From Podocnemis expansa (Eukaryota; Chordata; Testudines; Podocnemididae), in contig ML681994.1 in the NCBI GenBank assembly GCA_007922195.1, forward strand, positions 46,291,434 through 46,355,433: DNA of 64,000 bases. The letters run 5' to 3'. The translations under genes were made by a program, and so were the position numbers. The first letter of the stretch is position 1. Every line of letters begins with the position of its first letter. The notes under the pieces are model-generated. The model made no database searches. It saw only the letters and a list, made by a program, of their open reading frames with translations, and was not told the origin of the DNA. Positions 1 through 10,236 of the stretch are shown piece by piece.

Positions 1-584
1 GCCACCTATCCCTGTCACAGAGTGCTTCAGTTTGCATAATTGCACCTCTGCTCCCTTCAAATGTGGCTCAGGATTCTTTACTGTCCAGTTTTTCAACTCT
101 TCACCAGATTGATCCCTCTTTTGAGTCCTGTGTGGTTATAAAACTTGTATCTGCATCCAATCCACAATCTGCAAAAATGGTCTGTGACTGTAAAACACAG
201 ATTTGCAGTTTTGCAGGGCCCCATCAGTCTTTCTGCACTGGTTCTGGACTCCTTGCAGTGGTAAACACGTCCAGGAAAGGTTTGCCAGGACATTCCTTTT
301 GTCCATCCCTTACCAGTTAGGTGTTGTCACAGACACCTACTTGATGGTTTGAGGAACACTGCTGGGGTCGTTGAAAGTTGCAGGTTTATGGTCAGAGCAT
401 GAGTACTCCCTGCATGTCAGTGTGCTGGAGCTTTGGGGCAATTACAATGTATGTTACTGTTTCTGGGCACTATTGGTTCTCATACTTACTGATAATACCA
501 CCATCATGTATGAACAAGTGAGGGGAAGCACGCTTGAGGATGCTCAGCTGGTTTGCATCCCTAAACCAGTGACTTCCTAGATCA

Positions 585-775
585 CGGGTCTCAAACACAC
601 GGCCCCTAAAGCTATTTCCTGCAGCCCACGACGACACTATTGTTACTGATATTTGCAGTATCGTTGTATGAAAAGGTTTTAGGGGTGTGGTCCTCGGGCT
701 AACATACTTTGTCCTTATGCAGCCCTCCACTAGTTTTCATGTGGCCCTCGTGGTGACCTGAGTTTGAGACCCCTG
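585..775. mobile_element. hAT-like MITE
   Basis: Non-autonomous element bounded by inverted ends: cgggtctcaaac on the left and gtttgagacccctg on the right. Its interior resembles, in opposite orientation, the element at 13540-13727 (shared core with ...aaaaggtttt... and ...cctgcagccca...). No coding capacity. hAT membership is inferred from the CAGGGGTCTCAAAC-type ends. Confidence 0.7.
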
Positions 776-1025
776 TCCAACATTGTATTTCTGTAACTAT
801 ATTCTTCCTTATTTATCCCTTCCCTGCTATTTGTTATGCCACCACTCTTTGCAAGTATAAACTTAGATTGTAAATTGTCCAAAAATGTAACTGTTGGTTT
901 AAAAATTTTTTTGAATTTGCTCTGAAAAACTTAGTGAATTTTGTATTGTAGCTAAATCAGAAATAATTTGGAACAAAGTTGTTCTGGAGTGTACTTTTCA
1001 TGATAAACAGTAGTTAAAGTATAAT

Positions 1026-1860
1026 TTGACAGGCCTCCGAACTCTCCTAATCTCTGGGCATGCCTCCAGGCTCCCTTCATGCATGTGCGGGCCCCAGCCC
1101 AGGGAGGCATTTGCAACTACTTCTCAGGACCACATACTTTGGTTATCGCTCCATAAAAATACTTGCCCCGATCGTGGCCTCACATGCTGCCCCCTCCACC
1201 CTTCTGCACCTCCCTGACCTCAATCCTGGCCTCATGCTCTGGCTCCGCTGCCCCTCTGTCCTTGATCCTGGCCTTGCACACTGATCCTTCTGTACCCTAC
1301 CCCCATCCTGGTCTCTCACACTGCCCCCTCTGCCCTCCCACCCCTTTGAAGGGCTGGCCTGGCCCAGCACCCTCACCTCCATCACTACTGTCCCCTGCTG
1401 GAGCTGGGGAGTCTCATACCCCCGCACACCTGAGGAGGAGAGGGAGGGGGTTGGCCATTCACAGCTCATGGCAGGGATGCCGCTGAGGATGGTGAAGGGT
1501 CCTCTGGATCAGGCTCACATAGTTTCCCTCACTTTCCTTTACTGCAGGGGCTCCAGTGCTGTGCTGCAGTTAGGTGCTCCCTCCTGGGTCCTAGTGCTGG
1601 AAGAATTTCATTCCTAGGTAGGCTGGGCAGCCCAGCACACACACACAGGGAAACCTCCCAGCACTAGGACCAGGTGGCAGCTCAAAACTGAGGCTGTTTC
1701 TGTGTGAAGGAGCAGCCCAGGCTGGCCGCAGCTCCCAGGCTAGGGCAGAGTGGAACATCTGTTCTACCTGCTTTTTCTATTTTTAAGGGCCTCAGAAAGC
1801 TGGCCCCTCAAATTTGTGGACCCTGGAACAGTGTTCTGGTGCATTCTGGTTTACTTTAAC
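1026..1860. repeat. GC-rich repeat block with minisatellite core
   Basis: A GC-rich island in AT-rich intron. At 1171-1347 about four tandem units of roughly 40-52 bp each start with atcctggcct-like sequence and contain ctgccccctct-like text. Downstream, cctgggtcctagtgctgg (1583-1600) and ccagcactaggaccagg (1658-1673) form an imperfect inverted repeat around a CA run, suggesting an old DNA-transposon core. ORFs across it are low-complexity Pro/Ser/Leu and are not considered genes. Confidence 0.6.
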
Positions 1861-3330
1861 CCCTGCTGATAAATATGGATTAAGCAATAAACAATGGTTG
1901 AAGTCAAATCCAAAAGTGGCTGTACACCAACTTGGGGAAGATATCTGAATGATTTGGGTCTGTAGCTCGTTAGATTTTGATTCATTATAGTAAGATTGTT
2001 TTAACTTTGAGGGAGCATAATGTTTTCCCCAAAACTTTCTTTAATTACATTTATTTTTTTATTTGGTTATCTTTATCTATTTTGTTCTTGCTGCTCACTA
2101 TGTAAATATAACTTTGATATTTAATTGTAATTAGTGGGTGGCTATTAAACTAAAAGTTCTCTCTGTCTTTGTATTGAGCAGGTGCTAGTTTTTTATTTTG
2201 TAATTATCTACAGTATTTGGAGACAGAAAACTAACTGTAATATGGGATTCAGATTGCTGTCAGTTTTTTTCACTTCTAAGAACTATTAGGTTATTGGTCA
2301 AGCACAGCTGTATTAGTTGTAGACTTCTCTGACATCTCTTCCTTCATTTTAAGTCTTTCCCCTCCAATGCTGGTGCTCTCTTTTTCTCTCTCTCCTTCAT
2401 GCAACTGTTTTTTGTCTGTAGCTTCGCTTAGATAGTTGAGGTGTATTTTCTCCTATGGAATATAGATGAATAAATTCTAGCTTCTAAAGGGGGCATAAGA
2501 GTCCTGTTTATGGTAGGGACCTGCAACCCTCTTTCATAGTAGCCTCCTGCCTGATATATATTAAGAGCCCTGTATTTAACATAAGAAATCAGAGTCTGCT
2601 AGGTGTACATTTGGAATGGATCAACAGATTTCCCATGTGTCAGATGACCTCTACTTATGTTGTGTACTCAGAGCTAACTGCCCAATGCTCTTTCAGCCTC
2701 CTGTCTGTGAAAAGGTTGACCACTAGTCTGGTAAGTATGCGTTTCATTTTCCTTGCAGTGGCAGGGACCTTTTTTTCACATCCGCATGGTGTTAACAGAA
2801 TCCATAGACTGACAAACCAGTCCTGCTTTTTCCTGTGAGCACCTACTGTATACATACTCCAAATTTTGACTCCACCCCATTTGGAGGTCTGGGTAACAAT
2901 TCCATCTTCCAAACTTTGTAGCAAGGGAAATTGCTTTTTATTTAGAGCAATAAACAAAATCAATTTTTTTATGCCACTCATGTAGAGAAATCAGAAAGAA
3001 AAGCACATCCTTTTGTTGGAGAGAGAAATTCTGTCGTGTGTTCATTGGAAATATCTAATTATTAAGGCCCTGATTTTCAGATGTTTCAGGACCCACCACT
3101 CCAAATTAAATGTGAGGGTCTGAAAGTGTTACATGTTTCTAAAAGTCAAACAAACTCTAAATTTGTTGGTAGGTTAGTAAATGCTGATTTGTTTTCTCTT
3201 TGATGGCGTCAGGTCCTCACCAAAGATCCCCTTGTTTCCTCCAGTTTGATTTCCACAACCCTCTTTAAAAGAAATAACTTTCCTGGTGGTTCAGTACATA
3301 AAATAAGGTAAGGGAGACTTTACAGTCATA

Positions 3331-3373
3331 CATCTTAAGGCTAGAAAAGACCATTATGAATGATCATGTAGTC
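3331..3373 (-). mobile_element. CR1-like 3' end scrap
   Basis: Text such as aaaagaccattatgaatgatc followed by atgtagtc resembles a diverged CR1 3' end read on the opposite strand. It is interrupted by the hAT element starting at 3374. Confidence 0.5.
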
Positions 3374-3567
3374 CAGTGGTTCTCAACCCATTTGTGGTCC
3401 AGTCAGCAAACAGCCATGGCCCATGTGACATACTCGGGTAATATATATTTTCTGTAGATGTGACCCACATAACACCTACAGCAGTGTTTCCCAACCGGTG
3501 TTCCAAAGGGACAGCCTTGTTAGTCTAGTCCTGCAAAATAAATAAATTAAATAAATAAATAAAAACC

Positions 3568-3910
3568 GAAAGGAGTCCTGTGGCACTTACGAAAAATAAA
3601 TCTGTTAGTCTTTATGAGCTTTCATGGGAGAAAATCCCACTTTGTCAGATGCTTTGAAGATGAGAGAACTTACAGAATGGAAAGAAAATAAGTGCAAGGG
3701 AGTGTAAAACCTGGGATCAGATCATACAGTTACAGCAAATCAGAGCAGTTTTTAAGGTTCAAACCCTGGGAAGGCTGAAGTAAAATTACCTATTGTAATG
3801 AGAAAAGAAGCCATAATCATGATTTAATCCTGCTTTCACACAGTTTAATTTGCATATAAATTCCAGTTCAGCTGTTTCTCTTTGAAGTCTTGATGTCCCT
3901 GAGTATGGTC
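3568..3910. repeat. Penelope inverted terminal arm (left)
   Basis: Begins aaggagtcctgtggcac and includes gagctttcatgggag and cccactttgtcagatgc. It matches the reverse complement of 5303-5651 almost base for base, with small indels. Related single or paired arms occur at 19675-19828, 23497-23686, 47985-48325 and 53074-53320. Confidence 0.85.
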
Positions 3911-3989
3911 GTTAACAAATCATTTGTAGAGTGATTAGAAAGATGGAAGTGTTCAGCAACTGGTTTTTTCTGTTTTGTGATTTCTGATG

Positions 3990-4307
3990 TCAGTTTTGTG
4001 CCCATTTATTTTTCTGCGTAGGGACTATCCTCTTTGTCCAATGTATAAGGCATGGGGGCATATTCCAGCACATAATGGAGTAAATCACATTAGTGCATGA
4101 GCAGGTGAAGGACCCTTTGATGGAGTAGCTGGCTTGATTAGGTCCTATGATGGTGTCTTGTGTGCAGATATGTGGACAAAGTTGGCAGCATGGTTTGTTG
4201 CGGGGATATGTGCCTGCTTTAATGTTTCTGTTACATCTGTATTTGCTGTTGAGTATCTGTTTAAGGTTAGGGGGATGTCTGTAGGCGATGAGAGGTCTGT
4301 CTCCCAA
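3990..4307 (-). pseudogene. Penelope GIY-YIG endonuclease remnant
   Basis: Minus-strand fragment with CCQLCPHIC, then FTCSCTNVIYSIMCWNMPP. It lies directly downstream of the RT in coding sense, where Penelope elements carry a Cys-rich stretch and a GIY-YIG nuclease. NVIYSIMC matches the start of the nuclease fold. The second half (normally YIG plus ET and R residues) is degraded here, so the nuclease is inactive. The position relative to RT supports the call more than the residues do. Confidence 0.65.
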
Positions 4308-4609
4308 GGCTTGAGAGAGTGAGGGATCATCTTTTAGGATAGGCTGTAGGTCCTTAATGATCTGTTGTAGAGGTCTGACTTGAGGGTTGTATGTGGTGAC
4401 TAGTGGCGTTCTAATGTTTTCTTTTTTGGGCCTCTCCTGCAGTAGATGACTTTGGGGTCCCAGTCTGGCTCTGTCACTTTTTTCTTACTTCCCCAGGTGG
4501 ATACTGTAGTTTTTAAGAATGCTTGATAGAGATCCTGAAGATGTCTATCTCTGTCTGAAGGATCAGAGCAGATGCGGTTATATCTTAGGGCTTGGCTGTA
4601 GACAATGGA

Positions 4610-5187
4610 TCATCTGGTGTGTTTTGGATGAAAGCTTGAGGGATGTAGGTAACTATACCAACCAGTAGTATAGAATGGTGTTGGTGTGTCCATCCCTAAT
4701 TTGTACTGTAGTGTCCAGAAAGTGTTTTTCCTATGTGGAGTGTTGCTGGCCGAGTTCGACTGTGGAGTGGAAATTGTTGAAATCTCTATGGAAATCTTCA
4801 AGAGCATCCCTACCATGGGTCCAGCAGATTAAGATGTCATCAGTGTAGCATTGGCAGAGGAGAGGTGTTTTGCAATGAGACTTGAGGAAACGTTGTTTTA
4901 AGTCGCACATAAAGTTATTGGCATATTGTGGAGCCATGTGGGTGCCCATAGTAGTGCCACAGACTTGAAGATATAAATTATCCTTAAATCAAATGATTGT
5001 GGGTAAGTACGAAGTCACAAAGTTTGGCCACTAGGTGTTCTGTGGCGTCATCTGGGATGGTGGTTCTAATAGCTTGTAATCCATCCTTGTGTGGGATGTT
5101 GGTGTAAAGAGCTTTTACATTCATAGTGGCCAGAATAGTGTTTTCTGGAAGCTCACTAATGGATTGGATTTTTGTCAGGAAGTTCAT
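4610..5187 (-). pseudogene. Penelope reverse transcriptase remnant
   Basis: Two minus-strand pieces. The upstream one (about 4984-5187) has LYTNIPHKDGL, a conserved early RT motif of Penelope-like elements. The downstream one (about 4610-4949) has GTHMAPQYANNFM and the catalytic box CYTDDILICW at about 4820-4847, where the DD pair of the Mg-binding site is kept. In an active element these are parts of one RT that primes from a nicked target. Here stops and frame changes split them and the N-terminal RT region is missing. The identification rests on these motifs from family knowledge. Confidence 0.85.
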
Positions 5188-5302
5188 GGTATCTCAAAGA
5201 TAGCTAGATATGTTAATAGTATAGGGTCTGAGGAGAGAGTCCACATAGTCACATAAGCCTGCTGTAACCAATGCCAGAGATGATGGGGCTTCCAGGGTTA
5301 AT

Positions 5303-5651
5303 GACCATAATCAGGGATGTCAGTGGGCCATCAAGACTTCAAAGAGAAACAGTTGAAATGGAATTAATATGCAAATTAGATTGTGTGAAAGCAGGATTAA
5401 ATCATGACTGTGGCTTCTTTTCTCATTACAACAGGTAATTTGACTTCACCCATGCCAGGGTTTGAACCTTAACAACTGCTTTGATTTGCTGTTACTGTAT
5501 GATCTGATCCCAGGTTTTACACTCCCTTGCACTTTTCTTTCCATTCTGTAAGTTCTCTCATCTTCAAAGCATCTGACAAAGTGGGATTTTCTCGCACGAA
5601 AGCTCATGCAAAAAATAAATGTTAGTCTTTAAGTGCCACAGGACTCCTTGT
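5303..5651. repeat. Penelope inverted terminal arm (right)
   Basis: Reverse-complement partner of 3568-3910. It ends in gtgccacaggactcctt (to about 5650) and includes gcatctgacaaagtggg. The arm is about as well preserved as the left one, consistent with both being copied in one insertion. Confidence 0.85.
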
Positions 5652-6015
5652 TTTTGGTCCCCCCCAACTGGTGTGCCATGACACAGATGTTCTATCAGGC
5701 ATGAGTAGATGTGCCACAAAATTTTTTGAAAAACTACTCAGAGCTCTGGATTGTCTTAATGGCTCATGAATATTCATGAGTTTGTTTGGAAACTGTATGG
5801 TGGAGTTCCTCAAATTCATTAAAGGTAGCAGGGTGTGCCACCGGAGAGAAAATGTGTGGAACCACTGACCTAGAGAGCTGCATGTGTGGCTTGCAGTGAT
5901 AAACAGGTTCAAAACCACTGATACTGCCTGATTTGTCTGTTAATTGGGCCATAAAATTTAAATCAGTAAATCCTACCACAAGCTGAAACTTGAACTACAA
6001 CACACCTGATAGAAT

Positions 6016-6236
6016 AGGGGTGTCAAATGTGTGGGCCTGTGAACCTCTTCCATCTGTCCCAGGGTGCACACTCTCCCTAACAGAGAGAGAGGTATTGTGA
6101 AGTGCAGTTTAGCATACAGAGAACTCTGCAGTGCTGCAATTGTGCATTGGTATTTTGATTTACAGTGTGTACAGCCCACTCGAAGTACATTTAATTAAAA
6201 TCTGGCCCACCACAGCAAATGAGTGTGACACCTTTG
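6016..6236. mobile_element. hAT-like MITE
   Basis: Ends aggggtgtcaaatgtgtgg and gagtgtgacacctttg form an imperfect inverted repeat typical of hAT MITEs. The interior contains tctggcccacca. No coding capacity. Confidence 0.65.
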
Positions 6237-6479
6237 TTGTAGAAAGAGAGCCTTTTTAAATTTAAAGATCTCAGGCAATGAGGACTCTACTACACCCTAC
6301 AATAAAGCTGTTTTACTGATTAATTACACTTGCTATTAAAAGCGTTTGTGCTGTGTTTCCAGCTTGACTTTTTCTTTGCTTCATTATCTATCTATTGCTT
6401 CTTGATAAGCCTTTGGCTACTAGAGTTCCAGTATTTTCACTCTGTCCAGTTACTTACGGCTAATCTGTATTTAAAATGC

Positions 6480-6770
6480 ACAGTGGCACAGCTATGTTGA
6501 TTGATTCAGCTGGGCCTCCGTAAGAGCACTTCTGTAGCTGCATTAGGTCGATGGGAGAGAGCTTTCCTGCCAACATCATAAAATCATCTAAGTATGTGGT
6601 GGTGGTAGCTACGTCAGCAGGATAGTATTTCCCACGAACATATCATAGCACTGTTCACACATGCACTTCTGCTGGCAAAAGTTGTTTGTCAGGGGGTGTG
6701 TTTTTTTTCACACTCCGGGTGACAAAAGTTTGCTAGCTTAAGTGCTAGTGTAGACATGTTCTTACAGACC
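6480..6770. repeat. Probable MITE (CAGTGGCACAGCT ... GTGTAGACATG)
   Basis: Starts near cagtggcacagctatg and ends near gctagtgtagacatg. It includes gctggcaaaagttgtttgtc and an inverted-like ggtgacaaaagtttgctagc. Text of this type recurs in reptile DNA transposon MITEs, but I cannot fix its exact ends or superfamily. Confidence 0.45.
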
Positions 6771-6924
6771 AGGGTGTCTCAATCTTCTTTTTGATATAAG
6801 AAATACAATGTATTTATCAAGCCTCTTCTAAGATGTGCTTTTCAGACCTTGGATTTTTCTCATAACCCTTTCTGATTTTCCATTTTTTTACAATGTGGAC
6901 TCCAGAACAGGATACACTATTATT

Positions 6925-7135
6925 AGAGTCCTGAAAGCTGTGGATATCTGCAGATACCCACAGACCATTTCTTGCAGACGCAGATTGTATACAGGTCCAC
7001 ATACTTTTATTTGCGTCAAACTAGAGGCCTGCAAATATGCAGATGCCCACATTATATTCATATGTGTGGCTATCAGCGGACCATTTCTTGTGGATGCAGA
7101 TCAGATGCGGATCCAAATGTTTGTATACTTGCAGG
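6925..7135. repeat. Diverged repeat rich in tgcagat motifs
   Basis: Contains internally repeated text: ggatatctgcagataccc, cagaccatttcttgcagac, ggaccatttcttgtggatg and ttgcagggctct. Related text (gatctgcagatatctgc, ctgcagggctct) appears at 31320-31412, so this is likely an interspersed family with internal duplication. The ends are uncertain. Confidence 0.5.
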
Positions 7136-8070
7136 GCTCTAACTATTATAATGGTCTCACAATGAAATTTTCATCTTTTGGGTGTCATTCTAAAATTGGA
7201 CAGGGAAGAGCCACAGCTGCTTAGTGATGGCTAAGTGTTTACTGTATAGGCCTACTTTCATGGTAACTTTAAATAATTATTAGAATATGACATTAGTAGG
7301 GCAAATATTGATCCTATTTTAATGATAAAATTAGTGTGAAATGAATTTTAAGCTTCGTAATTTTAGAGTAGGTAAAAATGTGGGTATATGCCTCAGTGCG
7401 GCTCTCGAAGGTTTAATAATCGACTTGTGCTCTTGAGTTCTGTAAGTTTGACCTCCCCTGATATATACTATGGCAGAAAACAGGTTACTGCCTAAGAAAG
7501 CACTACATGTTCTCTCCTCCATCTCTATCCTCTCCCAGTCATGAAAAGAATAGAGAAAATGGGTGGGTATGTGTAATGTACATGGAAAACTTGAACTCAT
7601 ACTGAAAGGATTTATGCTTCGTCCTTAAACTGTAGGCTTTTTGAGGCAAGAGCTGTTTTTATGCATCTAGTGCCTTGCACATTGGGGCTCTGATGTGGTT
7701 TCTCACTACTGTAACAAAATAGATCCATAGAAGTGGTAGTATCCTCATGGACAGAAATGTGTAAATCTTTTAATCTGAAGTGCTTATGCACCCCTGTCAC
7801 TCTTGAGTAGGTATTTTGACATCATTAGAATATACAGTAGGTGACAAAGTACCAAAAATTTCATAACATTCTAGTTTAATATAAATTTCTTTTTTAGATA
7901 TGTCGTCTTGTTGGAAATTTATCTGATATTTCAAAACCAGAAATAAAATCCATCTGATTTGGATTGACTCCAGGTCTCAATGCCTACTTTGGTTTTAAAA
8001 TAAACATTCTAAATATTGATGGGGCCTGAAATGTATTGTGCACTGAACCGCTAAACCTACTAGACAAGGG

Positions 8071-8086
8071 TGTGTGTGTGTGTGTG
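8071..8086. repeat. (TG)n microsatellite
   Basis: Eight TG units followed by a G run. Confidence 0.85.
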
Positions 8087-8743
8087 GGGGGGTGTAAGTA
8101 AAATGATGTAAAGGTGCCCACTAGCAGGAGCTGGGATAAGCCAACCCTTTGCTGAAAAGTGTAATAATTTCACAAACTTGTTCCTGTTGTACAGGAAAGT
8201 GCTAGGATTTCTACCAGAGTGCTGTCCTTTGCTTTCAGATGGTTGTCATCTTGCGTGGCTCCTTTGGCTGTCATGTCTTTAAGTTTGATGTCTTATTACT
8301 TCTATATGTGGTAATGGTGACAGTATTTTTTCTATTCTATCCCTCCCAGCACTTTGTGGCCTTCAAGGGGACAGGCCTTCAGTATGCTATTTTTGCTGCA
8401 GCCTCTTGGCAGCTGAAAGGTGAAGGGAGTAGCAAAAAGGTCTTCAGTAGTTAGTTCTCCATCCTTTTCTGTAGTTTCTTATTGCTTTTCTTCATCAGTA
8501 GCACTCTGAAATTTGACAGGATTAGCATCTTCATTGCTGCTTAAAGAATTTGGAATAGTGACAGGAAACTAAGCAGTTAAGTTAACTTTTTTTCTGCTGG
8601 TTGGCATAGTTAGGAAAAGAATTGGAGGCACTGGAGACATTATTCACCCCAAATCTGCAAAAAATAATGTATCAACTTTCCAAATGTTATCTTTGCAGCT
8701 ATAAGCATCATATAGGAATGTTAACTTTATGCATTTCAAAACT

Positions 8744-9742
8744 TACCTTATATACTCAGGTATAAGCTGTTCTGGGCACAAGCTGACCCCCCAATTCTGA
8801 GCCCCAAAAGAAGCTAAAATTGGTGACCCAGGTATAAGCTGAGGTCCCCTTTTGGCCTTGGCCCCTAACCCCCCACCTACTGCTGCTGGCTTCCTCTGGA
8901 GTTTCTGAAAGCTTCCCTACCCCAAAATCTCTGCTGCTGCTTTTCCCTTGCTCCCCGCTGTCCATTCCTCACTCCTGCCCTCCTGCCCTGCCCTTTCCTC
9001 ACTGCTACCCCCCTGCTCACTTCTCAGTTTCCTGCTGTTGCCCTGTTCCTCCTGCTGCCCCCCTGCTCTGACCTTCCCTCACTACTGCCCCCTGCTCTGC
9101 CCCTTTCTCATTGCTGCTCTGTTCCTTTTACTGCCCCCTCCTCACTGCCACCCCCTACTCCGCCCTTCCCTCACTGCTACCTGCTGCTGCCCCCCTGCTC
9201 TGCCCTTTACTCACTGCTGCCCCCTGACTCTTCACTGCCACCCCCTGCTCCCTTCTCATTCCTTGCTGTTGCTCCCCTGTTCCCCAACACCCTTTCCACC
9301 CCTTTCCCTGTCAGCCCCCAACCCCTGCTGCTGCTCTTCCCAGCCTGCCAGGCAGCCCCCCCTCCCCCCAAATCCCCGGTCCCTGTCGCTGCTTCCCTGG
9401 GCTCCCAAAAACCCGGGGTCCTCGCCCTCCCTGCCGTCCTATCACTTTCCCCGACCCCCTCCCCAGCCTCCGGTCCCGGCCACCGCTTCCCTTGTCTCCC
9501 TGAATCAATGTCCAGGCCGACCCTTGGCCGCTTCAAATTCCGGGGTCCCTTCCTTCCTCCAGCCCCAGCCGACTGCCCAAGATGGCCGCCAGGCAACACT
9601 GGAGCTCTGGCCTGCCACAAGGTTAGGGAAATGGCTCGCTGGGGCTGTGTACCGTATTCCCTCGAGTATAAGCCGAGAGCCTGTTTTGAAGCCAATTTTC
9701 AGGCACAAAATTCTCAGCTTTTACGCGATGATATACGGTAAA
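8744..9742. mobile_element. DNA transposon with ...tataagc... terminal motif and pyrimidine-rich core
   Basis: The left end reads taccttatatactcaggta followed by taagctg. The right end finishes tgatatacggta, preceded by cagcttttacg, so the two outer ends are inverted copies (taccNtat ... atacggta). A second internal end, gtaccgtattccctcgag then tataagccgag, lies at about 9649-9675, so 9649-9742 alone also has both ends. Between them, 8930-9520 is a C/T-rich low-complexity tract. ORFs over this tract are Pro/Leu/Ser repeats and not genes. I do not assign the superfamily. Confidence 0.6.
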
Positions 9743-10117
9743 TCCTGCAGTTATTGAAATCTCAAGGCCTCTGTATTCCTCAGGGACACCTTCCTTTTAA
9801 TGTCTGGCTTGTGCCCCCAAGGCCTGAAGATAGCTATTAGTATATGACTGTGAATTTTTTTCCATGGCTAACTACAGAGATTGGCATCTAAGTATTAAGA
9901 CACATCTGATCTGAAAGGCTACCATGAATAGCTAACACTAGTAGGTAAACCTGTGGTCTTATTTTTATTGTATATGTATGTAATATAAAATATCTAGTTG
10001 CAGTGTATGATGCAGGTTTCAAGAGCTTTTGCTGCTCTTTCACTGTACCCAACTTTAAGCCGATGCTTTCCATATGTTTTGTTTAGCTACAAGCTCATTT
10101 TTTTTCTTCTTTTACAG

Positions 10118-10236
10118 ATATTTAATTAGTCAAGGAGCACATGTAGGAGCTGTTAATAGTGAAGGAGACACTCCATTAGATATTGCTGAGGAAGAGGCAA
10201 TGGAAGAACTGCTTCAAAATGAAGTAAATAGACAAG
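10118..10236 (+). CDS. PPP1R12A: PPP1R12A (MYPT1) exon: end of ankyrin repeat 3 and ankyrin repeat 4
   Basis: This 119-nt exon completes one codon with its first base, encodes 39 residues, and ends with one base (g) of a Gly codon. The acceptor is ttacag and the donor g|gtaatg. The peptide starts YLISQGAHVGAV, continues NSEGDTPLDIAEEEAMEE and ends NEVNRQ, which I recognise as MYPT1, the myosin phosphatase targeting subunit. MYPT1 binds the PP1 catalytic subunit (beta/delta isoform) and directs it to phosphorylated myosin light chain at actomyosin. GDTPLDIA is a typical ankyrin-repeat helix-turn-helix core. From memory the mammalian protein has FLIGQG where this has YLISQG, a conservative change. 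The reading frame is open and undamaged. The next exon is 19.7 kb downstream. Confidence 0.96.

Larger units (their letters stand above)
3502..5662 (-). mobile_element. Penelope-like retroelement with inverted terminal repeats
   Basis: Flanked by cccaaccggtgt (3490-3501) and cccaactggtgt (5663-5674), a 12-bp target-site duplication with one mismatch inside a hAT MITE. Near-terminal inverted arms of about 330-350 bp (3568-3910 and 5303-5651) enclose a broken coding body on the minus strand: RT pieces at about 4610-5187, then a degenerate GIY-YIG region at about 3990-4307. In coding orientation the element ends with a segment whose reverse complement reads ccaaagggacagcc (3504-). The body is short and lacks an N-terminal portion, so this is an internally reduced, dead copy. 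Confidence 0.85.
3482..5867. mobile_element. hAT MITE inserted in another hAT MITE
   Basis: Ends cagtgtttcccaacc (3482-) and gtggaaccactg (-5867). It is flanked by acctacag (3474-3481) and acctagag (5868-5875), an 8-bp target-site duplication with one mismatch, as expected for hAT. The element proper is 3482-3501 plus 5663-5867; the gap between is a Penelope insertion. A sister copy is at 30880-31081, with shared interior text such as gatgaatattca and a common right end. Confidence 0.8.
3374..5920. mobile_element. hAT MITE (outermost of a nested set)
   Basis: Left end cagtggttctcaaccc (3374-3389), right end ggttcaaaaccactg (ending 5920). Its own sequence is only 3374-3481 plus about 5876-5920. 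The interior is a second hAT MITE with a Penelope inside it. The CAGTGGTTCTCAACC-type ends are a common hAT signature. Confidence 0.7.
1..10117 (+). other. PPP1R12A: PPP1R12A intron (5' part outside window)
   Basis: I found no exon here. The piece ends at a good acceptor (T-rich tract, then ttacag at 10112-10117). Most recognisable content is mobile: hAT MITEs at 585-775 and 6016-6236, a GC-rich minisatellite block at about 1026-1860, the nested hAT/hAT/Penelope insertion at 3374-5920, a MITE-like stretch at 6480-6770 and a DNA transposon at 8744-9742. The stretches 780-1020, 1865-3320, 7150-8740 and 9745-10110 look like plain AT-rich intron, apart from a TG run at 8071-8086. The exon encoding the preceding ankyrin repeat is not visible, so this intron is at least 10 kb long. 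Confidence 0.8.

Noticed and set aside
1143..1486. Overlapping 107-108-codon frames on both strands
   Set aside because: Artefact of a GC-rich minisatellite; both strands are open at once and the peptides are low-complexity.
8948..9757. 269-codon open frame, Pro/Leu/Ser/Cys-rich, and opposite-strand Gly-rich frames
   Set aside because: It lies on a C/T-rich low-complexity tract inside a DNA transposon; composition alone keeps stops rare and no domain is visible.
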